A DNA stretch of 64,000 nt. Origin: Thalassospira xianhensis MCCC 1A02616. Its GTDB lineage: Bacteria > Pseudomonadota > Alphaproteobacteria > Rhodospirillales > Thalassospiraceae. Position numbers and translations under genes: made by a program. Shown here piece after piece: positions 9,165 to 18,131 of the stretch (its first letter is position 1; each line of letters begins with the position of its first letter). The stretch is from NCBI RefSeq assembly GCF_003326475.1, contig NZ_JPWA01000005.1, positions 62,001-126,000 on the forward strand, given 5' to 3'. Below the pieces are notes generated by a model. It was not told the origin of the DNA, ran no database searches, and was given only the letters and a program-made list of their open reading frames with translations.

Positions 9165-10139
9165 CTATTGCCCGTCACGGATACGACGCCAACGCGCAAC
9201 ATTGCGATTATGTTCATCAAGTGTGCGGGCAAAAGCATGCCCCCCCGTACCGTCGGCGACAAAGTAAACCTCGTCTGTTTCGGCAGGATGCAGAACCGCA
9301 TATATCGCATCCCGACCCGGATTGGTTATTGGCCCGGGAGGCAAACCGGCCGAAACATAGGTATTGTAAGGGCTGTCGAATTTCAGATCAGCCCTAGTCA
9401 ATGCACGATCAAGCGGTTCATCCGGGCTGATCGCATAAGCAACCGTCGGATCGGACTGCAAACGCATATTCATTCTGAGCCGGTTGATGAATACACCTGC
9501 AACACGCGGGCGTTCGGCAGCAACACCGGTTTCCCGCTCGACGATCGACGCCAGAACAATGGCTTCGCCGATGGTATCAAACGGCAGATTTGGCTCTCGC
9601 CCCGGCCATAGTTGCGCCACCAGCGTATCATGCGCTGCCGCCATGCGATCAATAATGCTCTGTTTCGTATCACCAAACGAGAATTGATAGGTTTCGGGTA
9701 ACAGCATACCGTCGGGCGGGATGTCGGAAATTTCACCTGTCAGACCATCGACAAGATTGATACGAGCAACGATTTCGCCAGACCGCAGTCCTTCGGGGAT
9801 GGTCACAAACCGTTTGACGGTATCACCGGCGGCAAGAATTTCAGCCGCTTGCTTCGGACTGACCCGTGCGGGGAAATGATATTCACCGGCACGCAACGAA
9901 CGATCCAGTCCGGCAATACGTACCCCAAGCAGAAATACAAGAGGTTCCTGAATGATGTTTTCACGACGGAATATGTCCGCAATCCCGCGAACACCTGTAC
10001 CCTGCGGGATGACAATATCACTGCCCTGCACCAGTTTGCTGGGCGATGTATATTGCACATAAACATACACCGCCGCCCCACCAATGGTGAGAGCGGCGGT
10101 GATGCATAAAAAGCCAAGAACAAGCAGAAAACGCTTCAA
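9165..10139 (-). CDS. mltG: Endolytic murein transglycosylase MltG
   Basis: Membrane-anchored lytic transglycosylase that cuts nascent glycan strands and so sets their length. One N-terminal membrane segment (about residues 5-27) is followed by a LysM-like region and the YceG catalytic domain. The catalytic glutamate is in ASIVERET; LQSDPTVAYA, SPYNTY and GLPPGPITNPG are family signatures. The length is 324 residues. It follows fabF by 33 bases, the usual end of the fab cluster. Confidence 0.93.
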   Translation of the reverse strand: MKRFLLVLGFLCITAALTIGGAAVYVYVQYTSPSKLVQGSDIVIPQGTGVRGIADIFRRENIIQEPLVFLLGVRIAGLDRSLRAGEYHFPARVSPKQAAEILAAGDTVKRFVTIPEGLRSGEIVARINLVDGLTGEISDIPPDGMLLPETYQFSFGDTKQSIIDRMAAAHDTLVAQLWPGREPNLPFDTIGEAIVLASIVERETGVAAERPRVAGVFINRLRMNMRLQSDPTVAYAISPDEPLDRALTRADLKFDSPYNTYVSAGLPPGPITNPGRDAIYAVLHPAETDEVYFVADGTGGHAFARTLDEHNRNVARWRRIRDGQ

Positions 10140-10172
10140 GGGGTTTCCCTCTGTCAGGTTGAATCTGCTGTC

Positions 10173-11432
10173 TTAAACGCCTTTGAAGACCAGCGAAGCA
10201 TTGGTACCGCCAAAGCCGAACGAGTTCGACAGTGCGACATTGACTTTGCGTTTTTTTGCTTCGAGCGGAACCAGATCAATCCCGAGGCAGGCTTCGGAAG
10301 GATTGCGAAGATTAAGGGTCGGCGGAACAACACCTTCATGGATCGCAAGGATCGAGAACACGGCCTCAATCGCACCTGCGGCACCAAGAAGATGCCCCGT
10401 TGCCGATTTGGTCGAGGACATCGAAAGTTTCGATACCGCATCCCCGAACAGACGTTTTACCGCACCCAGTTCGATTTCATCACCCAGCGGAGTCGACGTG
10501 CCATGTGCGTTCACATAATCGACGTCTTCCGGGTTGATGCCTGCATTGCGAAGGGCATTGCGCATCGAACGGAAACCGCCATTGCCATCCTCGGCCGGGG
10601 CCGTGATGTGATAGGCGTCACCCGACATGCCATATCCGGCAACTTCGGCATAGATTTTCGCACCGCGTGCTTTGGCATGTTCATATTCTTCAAGCACCAC
10701 GCAGCCGGCACCTTCACCCATGACAAAACCGTCACGGCCCTGATCCCAGGGACGCGATGCTTCGGTCGGGGTGTCGTTATAACCAGTCGACAACGCACGT
10801 GCTGCGGCAAAGCCAGCCATACCCAAACGGCAAACAGCGGCTTCGGCACCACCAGCAACCATGACGTCGGCATCACCAAGCATGATCATGCGCGATGCAT
10901 CGCCAATGGCGTGTGCACCGGTTGAACATGCGGTAACGACGGCATGGTTCGGACCTTTAAGACCATGTTTGATCGAAACCTGGCCAGAAACCAGATTGAT
11001 CAGGCAGGACGGAATGAAGAATGGGCTGACACGGCGGGTCTTGCCGTTATTCACCAGTTCCGTGGCTTCGGAGATCTTTGGCAGACCACCAATACCCGAA
11101 CCAATCAGAACACCGGTATTTTCCTGGTCTTCGTCGGTTTCGGGTTTCCATCCGGAATCGGCCAATGCCTGATCGGCAGCGGCAACACCATAGACGATAA
11201 AATCGTCCATTTTCTTCATGTCTTTAACCGAGACATGATCTTCCGCGTTGAAAAGTCCGTCACCCACACCACGCGGCACAAGGCCTGCGATCTTGGCCGG
11301 GATATCGGACACATCGAAGGTGTCGATGCTTTTGATTCCGGATTGGCTGTCCAGCAATTTCTGCCAGGTGTTCTGTGCACCGCTGGCAAGCGGAGTAACA
11401 GCACCAATACCGGTAACAACTACGCGTCTCAT
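10173..11432 (-). CDS. fabF: Beta-ketoacyl-ACP synthase II FabF
   Basis: Condenses malonyl-ACP with acyl-ACP in fatty-acid elongation. The Cys-His-His catalytic triad is visible in TACSTGAHAIG (near residue 170), NAHGTSTPLGD and SATGHLLGAAG, and the C-terminal glycine motif is NSFGFGGTNASLVF. The length is 419 residues. It is downstream of acpP; a strong hairpin between the two probably lowers fabF relative to acpP. Confidence 0.96.
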   Translation of the reverse strand: MRRVVVTGIGAVTPLASGAQNTWQKLLDSQSGIKSIDTFDVSDIPAKIAGLVPRGVGDGLFNAEDHVSVKDMKKMDDFIVYGVAAADQALADSGWKPETDEDQENTGVLIGSGIGGLPKISEATELVNNGKTRRVSPFFIPSCLINLVSGQVSIKHGLKGPNHAVVTACSTGAHAIGDASRMIMLGDADVMVAGGAEAAVCRLGMAGFAAARALSTGYNDTPTEASRPWDQGRDGFVMGEGAGCVVLEEYEHAKARGAKIYAEVAGYGMSGDAYHITAPAEDGNGGFRSMRNALRNAGINPEDVDYVNAHGTSTPLGDEIELGAVKRLFGDAVSKLSMSSTKSATGHLLGAAGAIEAVFSILAIHEGVVPPTLNLRNPSEACLGIDLVPLEAKKRKVNVALSNSFGFGGTNASLVFKGV

Positions 11433-11470
11433 CCCGCATTACGCCTTTATTTTATGAATACAGCAAAGAC

Positions 11471-11503
11471 GAAAAGGGCGCCTGAGGATGCCCTCTGGCG
11501 CCC
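11471..11503 (-). terminator. Hairpin with T-run between acpP and fabF
   Basis: Arms GGGCGCC (11476-11482) and GGCGCCC (11497-11503) pair perfectly, and inner GAGG/CCTC extend the stem around an ATGC loop. On the minus strand the stem is followed by TTTTCGTCTTT. It looks like an intrinsic terminator inside the operon, so it likely acts as a partial terminator that favours acpP. Confidence 0.7.
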
Positions 11504-11519
11504 ATGTCTCACGGCAAGA

Positions 11520-11756
11520 TTAGCCGTTCGCCTTTTCGATGAAGTCGATCGCGTCTTTAACGGTCAGAATTTTTTCTGCTGCGTCATCAGGAATTTCGCA
11601 ACCGAATTCTTCTTCAAACGCCATGACCAGCTCGACAGTGTCCAGGCTGTCGGCGCCCAGATCGTCGATGAAGCTTGCGTTTTCGGTGACCTTGTCTTCC
11701 TCGACACCGAGGTGCTCGACAACGATCTTCTTCACGCGATCTGCGACATCACTCAT
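11520..11756 (-). CDS. acpP: Acyl carrier protein
   Basis: Carrier of fatty-acyl intermediates. It is a 78-residue acidic protein with the phosphopantetheine attachment serine at residue 37 in [10 protein letters not shown]. It lies between fabG and fabF as in most bacteria. A hairpin upstream and a terminator-like hairpin downstream suggest it is mostly expressed as a short, abundant transcript. Confidence 0.97.
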   Translation of the reverse strand: MSDVADRVKKIVVEHLGVEEDKVTENASFIDDLGADSLDTVELVMAFEEEFGCEIPDDAAEKILTVKDAIDFIEKANG

Positions 11757-11903
11757 AGCTCAAATCCTTCAATAGGTTTTCTGTCAGTTGGTTTTGGTTG
11801 GTTCTTCGCGCCTTCCCCCTATTGAAGGAACTTGCGAGGACCGGAATCCGACAACCGCAATTGCCGGTTTCGTGATTTTGTATAGCGGCCTCTTTTAAAC
11901 AGA

Positions 11904-11927
11904 AAAGCAAGCAACCCGCAACGGGTT
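11904..11927 (-). terminator. Short hairpin overlapping the fabG stop
   Basis: AACCCG (11913-11918) and CGGGTT (11922-11927) form a 6-bp stem with a CAA loop. On the minus strand GCTTGCTTTT follows. It overlaps the fabG stop codon and may be a weak terminator, separating fabG from a separately promoted acpP. The rest of the 169-base gap to acpP holds no site I can support. Confidence 0.45.
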
Positions 11928-12666
11928 AAATCATCGCCATTCCGCCATTCACATGCAAGGTCTGCCCGGTAACATAAGCGGCTTCGTCGCTTGCCAGATA
12001 CAGAACCGCTGCTGCAATCTCCTTGCTTTCCCCCATGCGCCCCGCCGGAATGTTGGCCAGAAGCTTTTCTTTCTGCCCATCATCAAGCTCGTCGGTCATC
12101 GCCGTGGTAATGAACCCCGGTGCAACACAGTTAACAGTAATTCCGCGAGATGCAACTTCTTGTGCAAGCGATTTTGACCAGCCGATCATACCAGCCTTCG
12201 CTGCAGAATAGTTGGTTTGCCCCGGATTCCCGGTCACACCAACGATCGAGGTAATATTGATAATGCGGCCATGACGGCGCTTCATCATGCCGCGCAACGA
12301 GTTGCGCGCAAGTTTGAATGCCGCAGTCAGGTTGACATCAAGGACCGCCTGCCAGTCTTCGTCTTTCAAACGCATCGCCAGCTGATCACGGGTGATCCCG
12401 GCATTATTGACCAGAATATCAAGCTGCCCGCCAAGGGCCTCTTCTGCTTCCTTAATCAAACCGGCGACCGATTCCGGATCAGACAGGTTACCCGGAACGA
12501 CGACAGCATTTTTGCCGATTTCCGCAGCAACCGCCTGAAGACGTTCAGCACGCGTACCTGAAAGAGCAACCTTTGCACCAGCCGAAGCCAGAAGTTTGGC
12601 AATATCACCGCCGATACCACCGGTCGCACCGGTTACGAGTGCGGTTTTGCCTGCAAGATCAAACAT
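11926..12666 (-). CDS. fabG: 3-oxoacyl-ACP reductase FabG
   Basis: NADPH-dependent reduction of beta-ketoacyl-ACP. SDR motifs: TGATGGIG at residues 12-19, NNAG near 88, the catalytic Ser in NITS, and NYSAAK for Tyr/Lys. The C-terminus GQTLHVNGGMAMI is typical of FabG. ATG 12666 is chosen over an in-frame TTG one codon upstream. The length is 246 residues. The neighbours fabD and acpP confirm the role, despite two unrelated SDR genes elsewhere in the window. Confidence 0.96.
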   Translation of the reverse strand: MFDLAGKTALVTGATGGIGGDIAKLLASAGAKVALSGTRAERLQAVAAEIGKNAVVVPGNLSDPESVAGLIKEAEEALGGQLDILVNNAGITRDQLAMRLKDEDWQAVLDVNLTAAFKLARNSLRGMMKRRHGRIINITSIVGVTGNPGQTNYSAAKAGMIGWSKSLAQEVASRGITVNCVAPGFITTAMTDELDDGQKEKLLANIPAGRMGESKEIAAAVLYLASDEAAYVTGQTLHVNGGMAMI

Positions 12667-12704
12667 CAATCCATCCCTTTGGGTTCGTCTGTTTCGCGCA
12701 ACAC

Positions 12705-13646
12705 TTAAAGCGTGCGGAGGAAGCTTTCAATATCGACCGGACCGTTAACAGCCGAACCGGTCAGGTCACGGTCAATACGGCGAACCATACCACTCAAAAC
12801 TTTACCTGCGCCCAGCTCCACCAGATCAGTGATACCCTGCTCTTTCATATAAAGGACAGACTCACGCCAGCGCACGGTTCCGCAAACCTGCTCCACAAGG
12901 AGTTTACGAATGGTTTCCGGATCAGCAGTTTTTTCCGCAATCACGTTTGCGACAACCGGTTTACCCGGGGCATTCATCGTTACCGAAGCCAGTGCTTCGG
13001 CCATACGATCCGCAGCCGGTTGCATCAGCGGGCAATGGAAGGGTGCCGATACCGGCAGCAAAACGGCACGCTTTGCACCCTTTTCCTTGGCGATCTCGAT
13101 CGCGCGTTCAACAGCCGCTTTATGACCCGATACAACGACCTGTCCGTCGGCATTGTCATTTGCAGCGGTACAAACATCGCCTTGGGCAGCTTCTTCGGCA
13201 ACGGCAACAGCGTCGACATAGTTAAGCCCCAGAAGGGCTGCCATCGCGCCAACCCCGACCGGAACGGCTGCCTGCATTGCCTGCCCACGGATTTTAAGAA
13301 GGCGGGCCGCATCAGCAATCGCAAAGGTACCGGCAGCAGCAAGGGCGGAATATTCACCCAGCGAATGCCCGGCAACCAGATCGCATTTGTCGGTCAGTTT
13401 GAAACCGCCTTCGGCTTCCAGAACGCGTGTAACCGCAAGGCTGACCGCCATTAGGGCTGGCTGCGCATTCTCAGTCAGCGTCAGTTCGTTTTCAGGGCCT
13501 TCGAACATCAGGGTGCTGAGTTTCTGCGACAGCGCATCATCAACTTCCTGGAAAACTTCGCGGGCAACCGGAAATGCGTCAGCCAGTTCCTTGCCCATAC
13601 CTACCGCTTGCGACCCCTGACCGGGGAAAACGAATGCGCGTGTCAT
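12705..13646 (-). CDS. fabD: Malonyl-CoA:ACP transacylase FabD
   Basis: Moves malonyl from CoA to ACP, supplying the chain extender. Motifs: FPGQGSQ at the N-terminus, the nucleophile serine in GHSLGEYSA, an active-site arginine region (RGQAMQ), and the histidine in SAPFHCPLM. The length is 313 residues. It is the first gene of the minus-strand fab operon and faces away from rpsF. An A/T-rich run directly precedes the start codon. Confidence 0.96.
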   Translation of the reverse strand: MTRAFVFPGQGSQAVGMGKELADAFPVAREVFQEVDDALSQKLSTLMFEGPENELTLTENAQPALMAVSLAVTRVLEAEGGFKLTDKCDLVAGHSLGEYSALAAAGTFAIADAARLLKIRGQAMQAAVPVGVGAMAALLGLNYVDAVAVAEEAAQGDVCTAANDNADGQVVVSGHKAAVERAIEIAKEKGAKRAVLLPVSAPFHCPLMQPAADRMAEALASVTMNAPGKPVVANVIAEKTADPETIRKLLVEQVCGTVRWRESVLYMKEQGITDLVELGAGKVLSGMVRRIDRDLTGSAVNGPVDIESFLRTL

Positions 13647-14149
13647 TATATATAATTTACCCTTGTCTGCTTTCGTAAGGACCCACTTCTGTCAGGTCCC
13701 CTTTTCGAGCTACCCTTGATACTGCCCGCAAGCCCTGTGTCAAGAACAGACGACAATGTCATGCGACTTTCCGTCGCTTTGTTGCCCGCAAAGTAACAGA
13801 CTTGCCAAACGTCGAAAACAAAACCTTGTTGCGCGGTGCAATGTAACGGCTTTGGCGATTGGCATGTGTCACCCAATATATAATGTCGGTCGCATCCTGC
13901 AATCAGTCGCAAAAAGCACCGATTTCCGTCGATTCAGAAAAATGCGTCCATGATAACGGCACCCGTTTTGGTACCGGCGATTTAAGTCAGATTTCACCAG
14001 AAGTTCCGGCGGGCATTTACGGTTGCATGCCCTGTGGAAAAGTGTATATTCCGCCGTCTCACGGCTCCTTGCCGGGATTGCCCGGCTATGCCTGCATGGC
14101 ACGAGGTCATGTAAGGAAGAGATAAGCCACAAGGAGTAATAGGAGTATT
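13647..14149 (+). promoter_or_regulatory. Divergent fabD/rpsF control region with a structured S6 leader
   Basis: A 503-base gap between divergent operons. No convincing gene lies in it. A TATAAT-like hexamer is at 13879-13884, but no well-spaced -35 goes with it. Close to rpsF there are two perfect hairpins in a row: GCCGT/ACGGC with a CTC loop (14053-14065) and GCCGGG/CCCGGC with an ATTG loop (14071-14086). A ribosome site (AAGGAG) follows. In many bacteria the leader of rpsF-rpsR carries a structure bound by the S6:S18 pair for feedback control. I infer that role from position only. Confidence 0.4.
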
Positions 14150-14527
14150 ATGAGCAAGTACGAGAGCGTGTTTATCGCACGTCAGGACTTCTCGACCGCA
14201 CAGGTCGAAGCCCTGAATGAAAAACTCACCCAGACCGTCGAAGGTCTCGGTGGCAAAGTTGCCAAAACCGAATATTGGGGTCTGCGTTCCCTGGCATACC
14301 GTGTCAAGAAGAACCGCAAAGGCCACTATACCCTCTTCCAGATCGAAGCCGACAACGCAACGATTGCGGAATACGAGCGTCAGATGCGCCTGAACGAAGA
14401 CGTTCTGCGTCAGATGACTGTCAAGGTTGAAGAGTTCGAAGAAGAACAGTCAGCCATTCTGCGTAATCGCGACGAGCGCGGTGGTCGTGGCGGTAATCGT
14501 CGCGGCGGTCCCCGTCAGCACGGCTAA
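14150..14527 (+). CDS. rpsF: 30S ribosomal protein S6
   Basis: Primary binding protein of the 30S platform, partner of S18. The YESVFIARQDFS start and the region EYWGLRSLAYRVKKNRKGHY are typical. The 125-residue protein has a C-terminal tail rich in Gly and Arg (from about residue 109), beyond the folded domain; such low-complexity tails are common in alphaproteobacterial S6. It is the first gene of the rpsF-rpsR-DUF2232-rplI operon. Confidence 0.96.
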   Translation: MSKYESVFIARQDFSTAQVEALNEKLTQTVEGLGGKVAKTEYWGLRSLAYRVKKNRKGHYTLFQIEADNATIAEYERQMRLNEDVLRQMTVKVEEFEEEQSAILRNRDERGGRGGNRRGGPRQHG

Positions 14528-14549
14528 CAGATAGCGAGGAGAATATATT

Positions 14550-14783
14550 ATGGCTGGACGTCGTCTGTTTTTCCGTCGCCGCAAAACCTGCCCGTTCTCG
14601 GGTGCGGATGCGCCGAAGATTGACTACAAAGATGTCAAACTGCTGCAGCGTTTCGTTTCCGAACGCGGCAAAATCGTTCCGAGCCGTATCACTGCGGTTT
14701 CTGCCAAGAAGCAGCGCGAGCTGGCGAAAGCCATCAAACGTGCACGCTTCCTGGCGCTGCTGCCTTACGCAGACCAGATCTGA
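14550..14783 (+). CDS. rpsR: 30S ribosomal protein S18
   Basis: Small basic ribosomal protein (77 residues) that pairs with S6. The core [18 protein letters not shown] and [20 protein letters not shown] are the family signature. It has a single cysteine (KTCPFSG), so it is the zinc-free form. It is 22 bases after rpsF with a GAGGAG ribosome site. Confidence 0.97.
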   Translation: MAGRRLFFRRRKTCPFSGADAPKIDYKDVKLLQRFVSERGKIVPSRITAVSAKKQRELAKAIKRARFLALLPYADQI

Positions 14784-14830
14784 GGCAGTCGGCAAGAGAT
14801 CCTTTTGCGGTCTCGGGCCAGGAGTAGCTG

Positions 14831-15769
14831 ATGTCGCGTAATACCCTAATGGCGGTCGGTGCAGGTCTGGGCAGTTCTGTCCTGTTTCTGCTGGTGTTGT
14901 CGGGGAACCCGTTGGCGCTGCTGCTCTCCTATTTCGGGCATCTGCCACTTTTCCTTATTGGATTTTGGCAAGGTCCAAAACGCCTGCTGGTTGCGGCAAT
15001 TGCCGCATGCAGTGCCCTGGCTCTGCTGGGAGGACTGCTGCCTTTCACGGTCTTTATGGTCGTGTTTGCCGGACCGGCGATGTTGTTGACCCGCATGGCG
15101 CTGCTCATCCGCAAGGACGAAAACGGGAAACCGGGTTTTGTTCCGACCGGAATACTGGTCAGTGCCATGGCCGTGATGATTGCAATGGTGATGATTATCA
15201 TCACCGGCAGCGTAACGGCGGAAGGTTTGGACATTCAGGAATTCATTTCGCAGTTCCTGGGCCAGATGTATTCGGAAATGGGCGTCCCCATGACGCCGGA
15301 AGTCCAGAATGTCATCGGTATGTTCCAGACATACTTCCCGGCGATTGTAGCGGTAAGCTGGCTTCTTATGCTGTTTGCCAATGCTGCGATCGCACAGGCA
15401 ATTCTGGTGCGCTCCGGTCGCAATTTGCGTCCGTCGCCCGATCTGGCCTCGATGGCCTTGCCTGGCTGGTCACTGTTTGCGTTTGCCCTGGCCGGGTTTC
15501 TTGTCGGCTTTGCCGATGGTTCTCTGGCCTATGTGGCGCGAAACGTCGCGGTGGTGCTGGCAGTGCCGTTCCTGTTGCAGGGATTGGCGCTGGTGCATGG
15601 GCAGGCAGCCCGTTGGCCGCAAAAACGTATGATACTGACGGTATTCTATATCGTCGCGGTTCTGTCCACCTGGTCGTTTATCGCGATCACCGGACTTGGA
15701 ATTTTAGAGCATTTAATCAGGCTGCGGGGGAAACAACCGATGACCCGTAGCAATGAGGAGGATCGGTGA
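14831..15769 (+). CDS. DUF2232 membrane protein
   Basis: Integral membrane protein of 312 residues with about seven or eight hydrophobic segments. It resembles the DUF2232 (YybS-like) family that often sits between rpsR and rplI in alphaproteobacteria. Its function is not known. It may be a small-molecule transporter component or a housekeeping membrane factor; the sequence does not say. It starts 47 bases after rpsR, and its stop codon shares one base with the rplI start, implying translational coupling. Confidence 0.75.
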   Translation: MSRNTLMAVGAGLGSSVLFLLVLSGNPLALLLSYFGHLPLFLIGFWQGPKRLLVAAIAACSALALLGGLLPFTVFMVVFAGPAMLLTRMALLIRKDENGKPGFVPTGILVSAMAVMIAMVMIIITGSVTAEGLDIQEFISQFLGQMYSEMGVPMTPEVQNVIGMFQTYFPAIVAVSWLLMLFANAAIAQAILVRSGRNLRPSPDLASMALPGWSLFAFALAGFLVGFADGSLAYVARNVAVVLAVPFLLQGLALVHGQAARWPQKRMILTVFYIVAVLSTWSFIAITGLGILEHLIRLRGKQPMTRSNEEDR

Positions 15770-16362
15770 TGGAAGTTATTCTGCTCCAGCGGGTAGAAAA
15801 ACTCGGTCAGATGGGTGACGTAGTCACCGTCAAGCCGGGCCACGCCCGCAACCGTTTGCTGCCGCAGGGCATGGCCCTTCGCGCAAACAAAGCGAACCTT
15901 GCTGCTTTCGAAGCAAAGAAAGTACAGCTGGAAGCTGACAACCTGGAACGCCGCAAAGAAGCCGAAGCGGTTGCCGAGAACATGGGTGAACTTGCTGTTA
16001 CCCTCGTTCGTCAGGCATCTGACGTCGGTCAGCTTTACGGCTCGGTTACCGCGCGTGATATCTCGAACGCGGTTTCCGAAGCAGGTTTCACTGTTGCCCG
16101 TACCCAGGTCGTTCTTGATCAGCCGATCAAGACCCTTGGTCTGCATCAGGTCAAAATCAACCTGCACCCGGAAGTTTCCGTTGAAGTGACCGCCAACGTC
16201 GCACGTTCCGAAGAAGATGCCGCCGAGCAGCTTCGCAAGGGCGGCGCGGTTCTGGGCACCATCGACGAAATGGAAGCTGAGGAAGCTCTGGAAGCTGCTG
16301 AAGAACTCTTCGAAGAAGACGTTCCGGCTGAAGTTGAAGGCGAAGAAGAAACCAACGTTTAA
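15769..16362 (+). CDS. rplI: 50S ribosomal protein L9
   Basis: Binds 23S rRNA domain V. The N-terminal domain is clear ([19 protein letters not shown], then [16 protein letters not shown]), followed by the connecting helix and C-terminal domain. At 197 residues it is longer than the usual 150: the last 45 or so residues are a Glu/Ala-rich acidic tail. ATG 15769 is chosen because GAGGAGGA lies six bases upstream; the GTG one codon earlier is unlikely to be used. Confidence 0.96.
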   Translation: MEVILLQRVEKLGQMGDVVTVKPGHARNRLLPQGMALRANKANLAAFEAKKVQLEADNLERRKEAEAVAENMGELAVTLVRQASDVGQLYGSVTARDISNAVSEAGFTVARTQVVLDQPIKTLGLHQVKINLHPEVSVEVTANVARSEEDAAEQLRKGGAVLGTIDEMEAEEALEAAEELFEEDVPAEVEGEEETNV

Positions 16363-16392
16363 TTGTTGCCCTTCGTTCGAAGCCCGTTTGGA

Positions 16393-16424
16393 AACGGCGT
16401 ATCCGCAAGGATGCGCCGTTTTCT
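16393..16424 (+). terminator. Terminator after rplI
   Basis: A 12-bp stem (16393-16404 with 16409-16420, one G-U pair) closed by a GCAA tetraloop, then a short T-run. It ends the S6-S18-L9 operon. The gap up to dnaB at 16550 is A/T-rich and probably holds the dnaB promoter, but I cannot pick one. Confidence 0.8.
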
Positions 16425-16549
16425 TATGCTTTTATAATATATTTCAGCTTTTTATCTTGAACGTGACCTCTGCGCTTGCGGAATACCGGCTATGAGTTAT
16501 ACCGATTAGCCCTTTCGGCCCAACAAGATGACTGATACCTTTTTACGTC

Positions 16550-18088
16550 ATGACTGATCCCCAGCTAGATGCCCTGTTCGCACCCCTCGAAGAAAACCAC
16601 GGTGGTAACACCGAAATGGTGCTCGAACGGACTCCGCCTCATAACTTCGAGGCCGAGGCTGCTTTGCTTGGGGCTATCCTCAATAATAACGCTGCCTACG
16701 AGCGCGTTTCAGATATCCTGCGCCCCGAACATTTCGCGGACGCCCGCCACGGTCGTATTTTTGAGGCCTGCGGGAAACTGATCGAACGCGGTCAGCTTGC
16801 CAATCCGGTGACCCTGTCAGCTTTCTTTCGTCAGGACGAACATCTGGCCGAAATCGGTGGCGCCCAGTATCTGGCCGAATTATCCAACAACCTTGTCTCG
16901 GTTATTAATGCTGGCGATTACGGCAAGCTGGTCTACGACCTGTATCTGCGCCGCGAGCTGATCGAAATCGGTGAAGACACCGTCAACGAGGCCTATCGCT
17001 ACGAAATTGAAACCGACGCCGCCAATCAGATAGAGAAAGCCGAACAGAAACTTTTCTCTCTGGCGACGGCGGGTGCTGCAGAGTCCGGTTTCGTTGCTTT
17101 CGGCCCAGCCCTGACCAAAGCATACGAGAATATCGAACACGCCTATAAGAACGCTGGCAAGGTTGTCGGGGTCACCACGGGCCTGCGCGATATTGACCGC
17201 AAGCTTGGCGGTCTGCACGCTTCTGACCTGCTGATCCTTGCTGGACGCCCATCGATGGGTAAAACCGCACTTGCAATGAACGTGGCATTTAATGCCGCCA
17301 TTGCATCGCATCAGAACCGAAATACCGGTGCCGAGGCGGGTGACGAACTCAAGACTGGTGCTGTCGCGGTTTTCTCGCTCGAGATGGCGGCAGAACAGCT
17401 GGCCGGTCGACTTCTGTCCCAGGCAGCCGAGGTTTCGGGCGATAACATGCGCCGGGGTGATTTGAACGAAGACGATTTCCAGCGTCTTGTCGTTGCCACC
17501 CAGGAACTCAATACCGTTCCGCTTTATATAGATGATACGCCAGCCCTTCCGGTTTCAACCCTGCGGACACGTTGCCGCCGCCTGAAACGCCAGCACGGCC
17601 TTGCAATGATCGTCGTCGATTACCTGCAGCTGCTGGCACCACCGACCAATTTCCGTGGTGACGGCCGCGTGCAGGAAGTTTCCGAAATTACCCGTATGCT
17701 CAAGGCAATCGCCAAGGAACTCGAAGTTCCGGTCCTTGCCCTGTCGCAGCTTTCACGTGCCGTCGAACAGCGCGAAGATAAACGTCCGCAGCTTTCCGAC
17801 TTGCGTGAATCCGGCTCGATCGAGCAGGACGCCGACGTCGTCATGTTCATTTACCGAGAACAATACTATCTGGAACGTGCTGAACCGGCACAAAGACCGG
17901 AAGAAGCCACCGACAAGTTCGGCGAACGCTACTCCCAGTGGCAGGATCGTTTGAACCACGTCTACAACACCGCAGAAGTCATTATCGCCAAACAGCGTCA
18001 CGGCCCGGTGGGCAACGTACGCCTGTTCTTTGACGGGAACTACACCAAGTTTGGCGACCTTGACCATATCGAAGAAGAATATGAATAG
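16550..18088 (+). CDS. dnaB: Replicative DNA helicase DnaB
   Basis: Hexameric helicase of the replication fork. The N-terminal DnaB domain starts at about residue 28 (PPHNFEAEAALLGAIL). The RecA-like core has Walker A GRPSMGKTAL, Walker B MIVVDYLQLL, and the sensor region LALSQLSRAVEQREDKRPQLSDLR. The length is 512 residues, slightly long because of an insert after Walker A (residues about 255-268). No intein is seen. The rpsF-rpsR-rplI-dnaB order is widely conserved. Confidence 0.96.
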   Translation: MTDPQLDALFAPLEENHGGNTEMVLERTPPHNFEAEAALLGAILNNNAAYERVSDILRPEHFADARHGRIFEACGKLIERGQLANPVTLSAFFRQDEHLAEIGGAQYLAELSNNLVSVINAGDYGKLVYDLYLRRELIEIGEDTVNEAYRYEIETDAANQIEKAEQKLFSLATAGAAESGFVAFGPALTKAYENIEHAYKNAGKVVGVTTGLRDIDRKLGGLHASDLLILAGRPSMGKTALAMNVAFNAAIASHQNRNTGAEAGDELKTGAVAVFSLEMAAEQLAGRLLSQAAEVSGDNMRRGDLNEDDFQRLVVATQELNTVPLYIDDTPALPVSTLRTRCRRLKRQHGLAMIVVDYLQLLAPPTNFRGDGRVQEVSEITRMLKAIAKELEVPVLALSQLSRAVEQREDKRPQLSDLRESGSIEQDADVVMFIYREQYYLERAEPAQRPEEATDKFGERYSQWQDRLNHVYNTAEVIIAKQRHGPVGNVRLFFDGNYTKFGDLDHIEEEYE

Positions 18089-18131
18089 GCCTTGGGCCTG
18101 AAACCGAAACGGACTCCACGGGGTATTGCGA

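Noticed and set aside
13646-13912. 88-codon minus-strand frame upstream of fabD
   Set aside because: No ribosome site, no motif, and it runs through the likely control region of fabD and rpsF.
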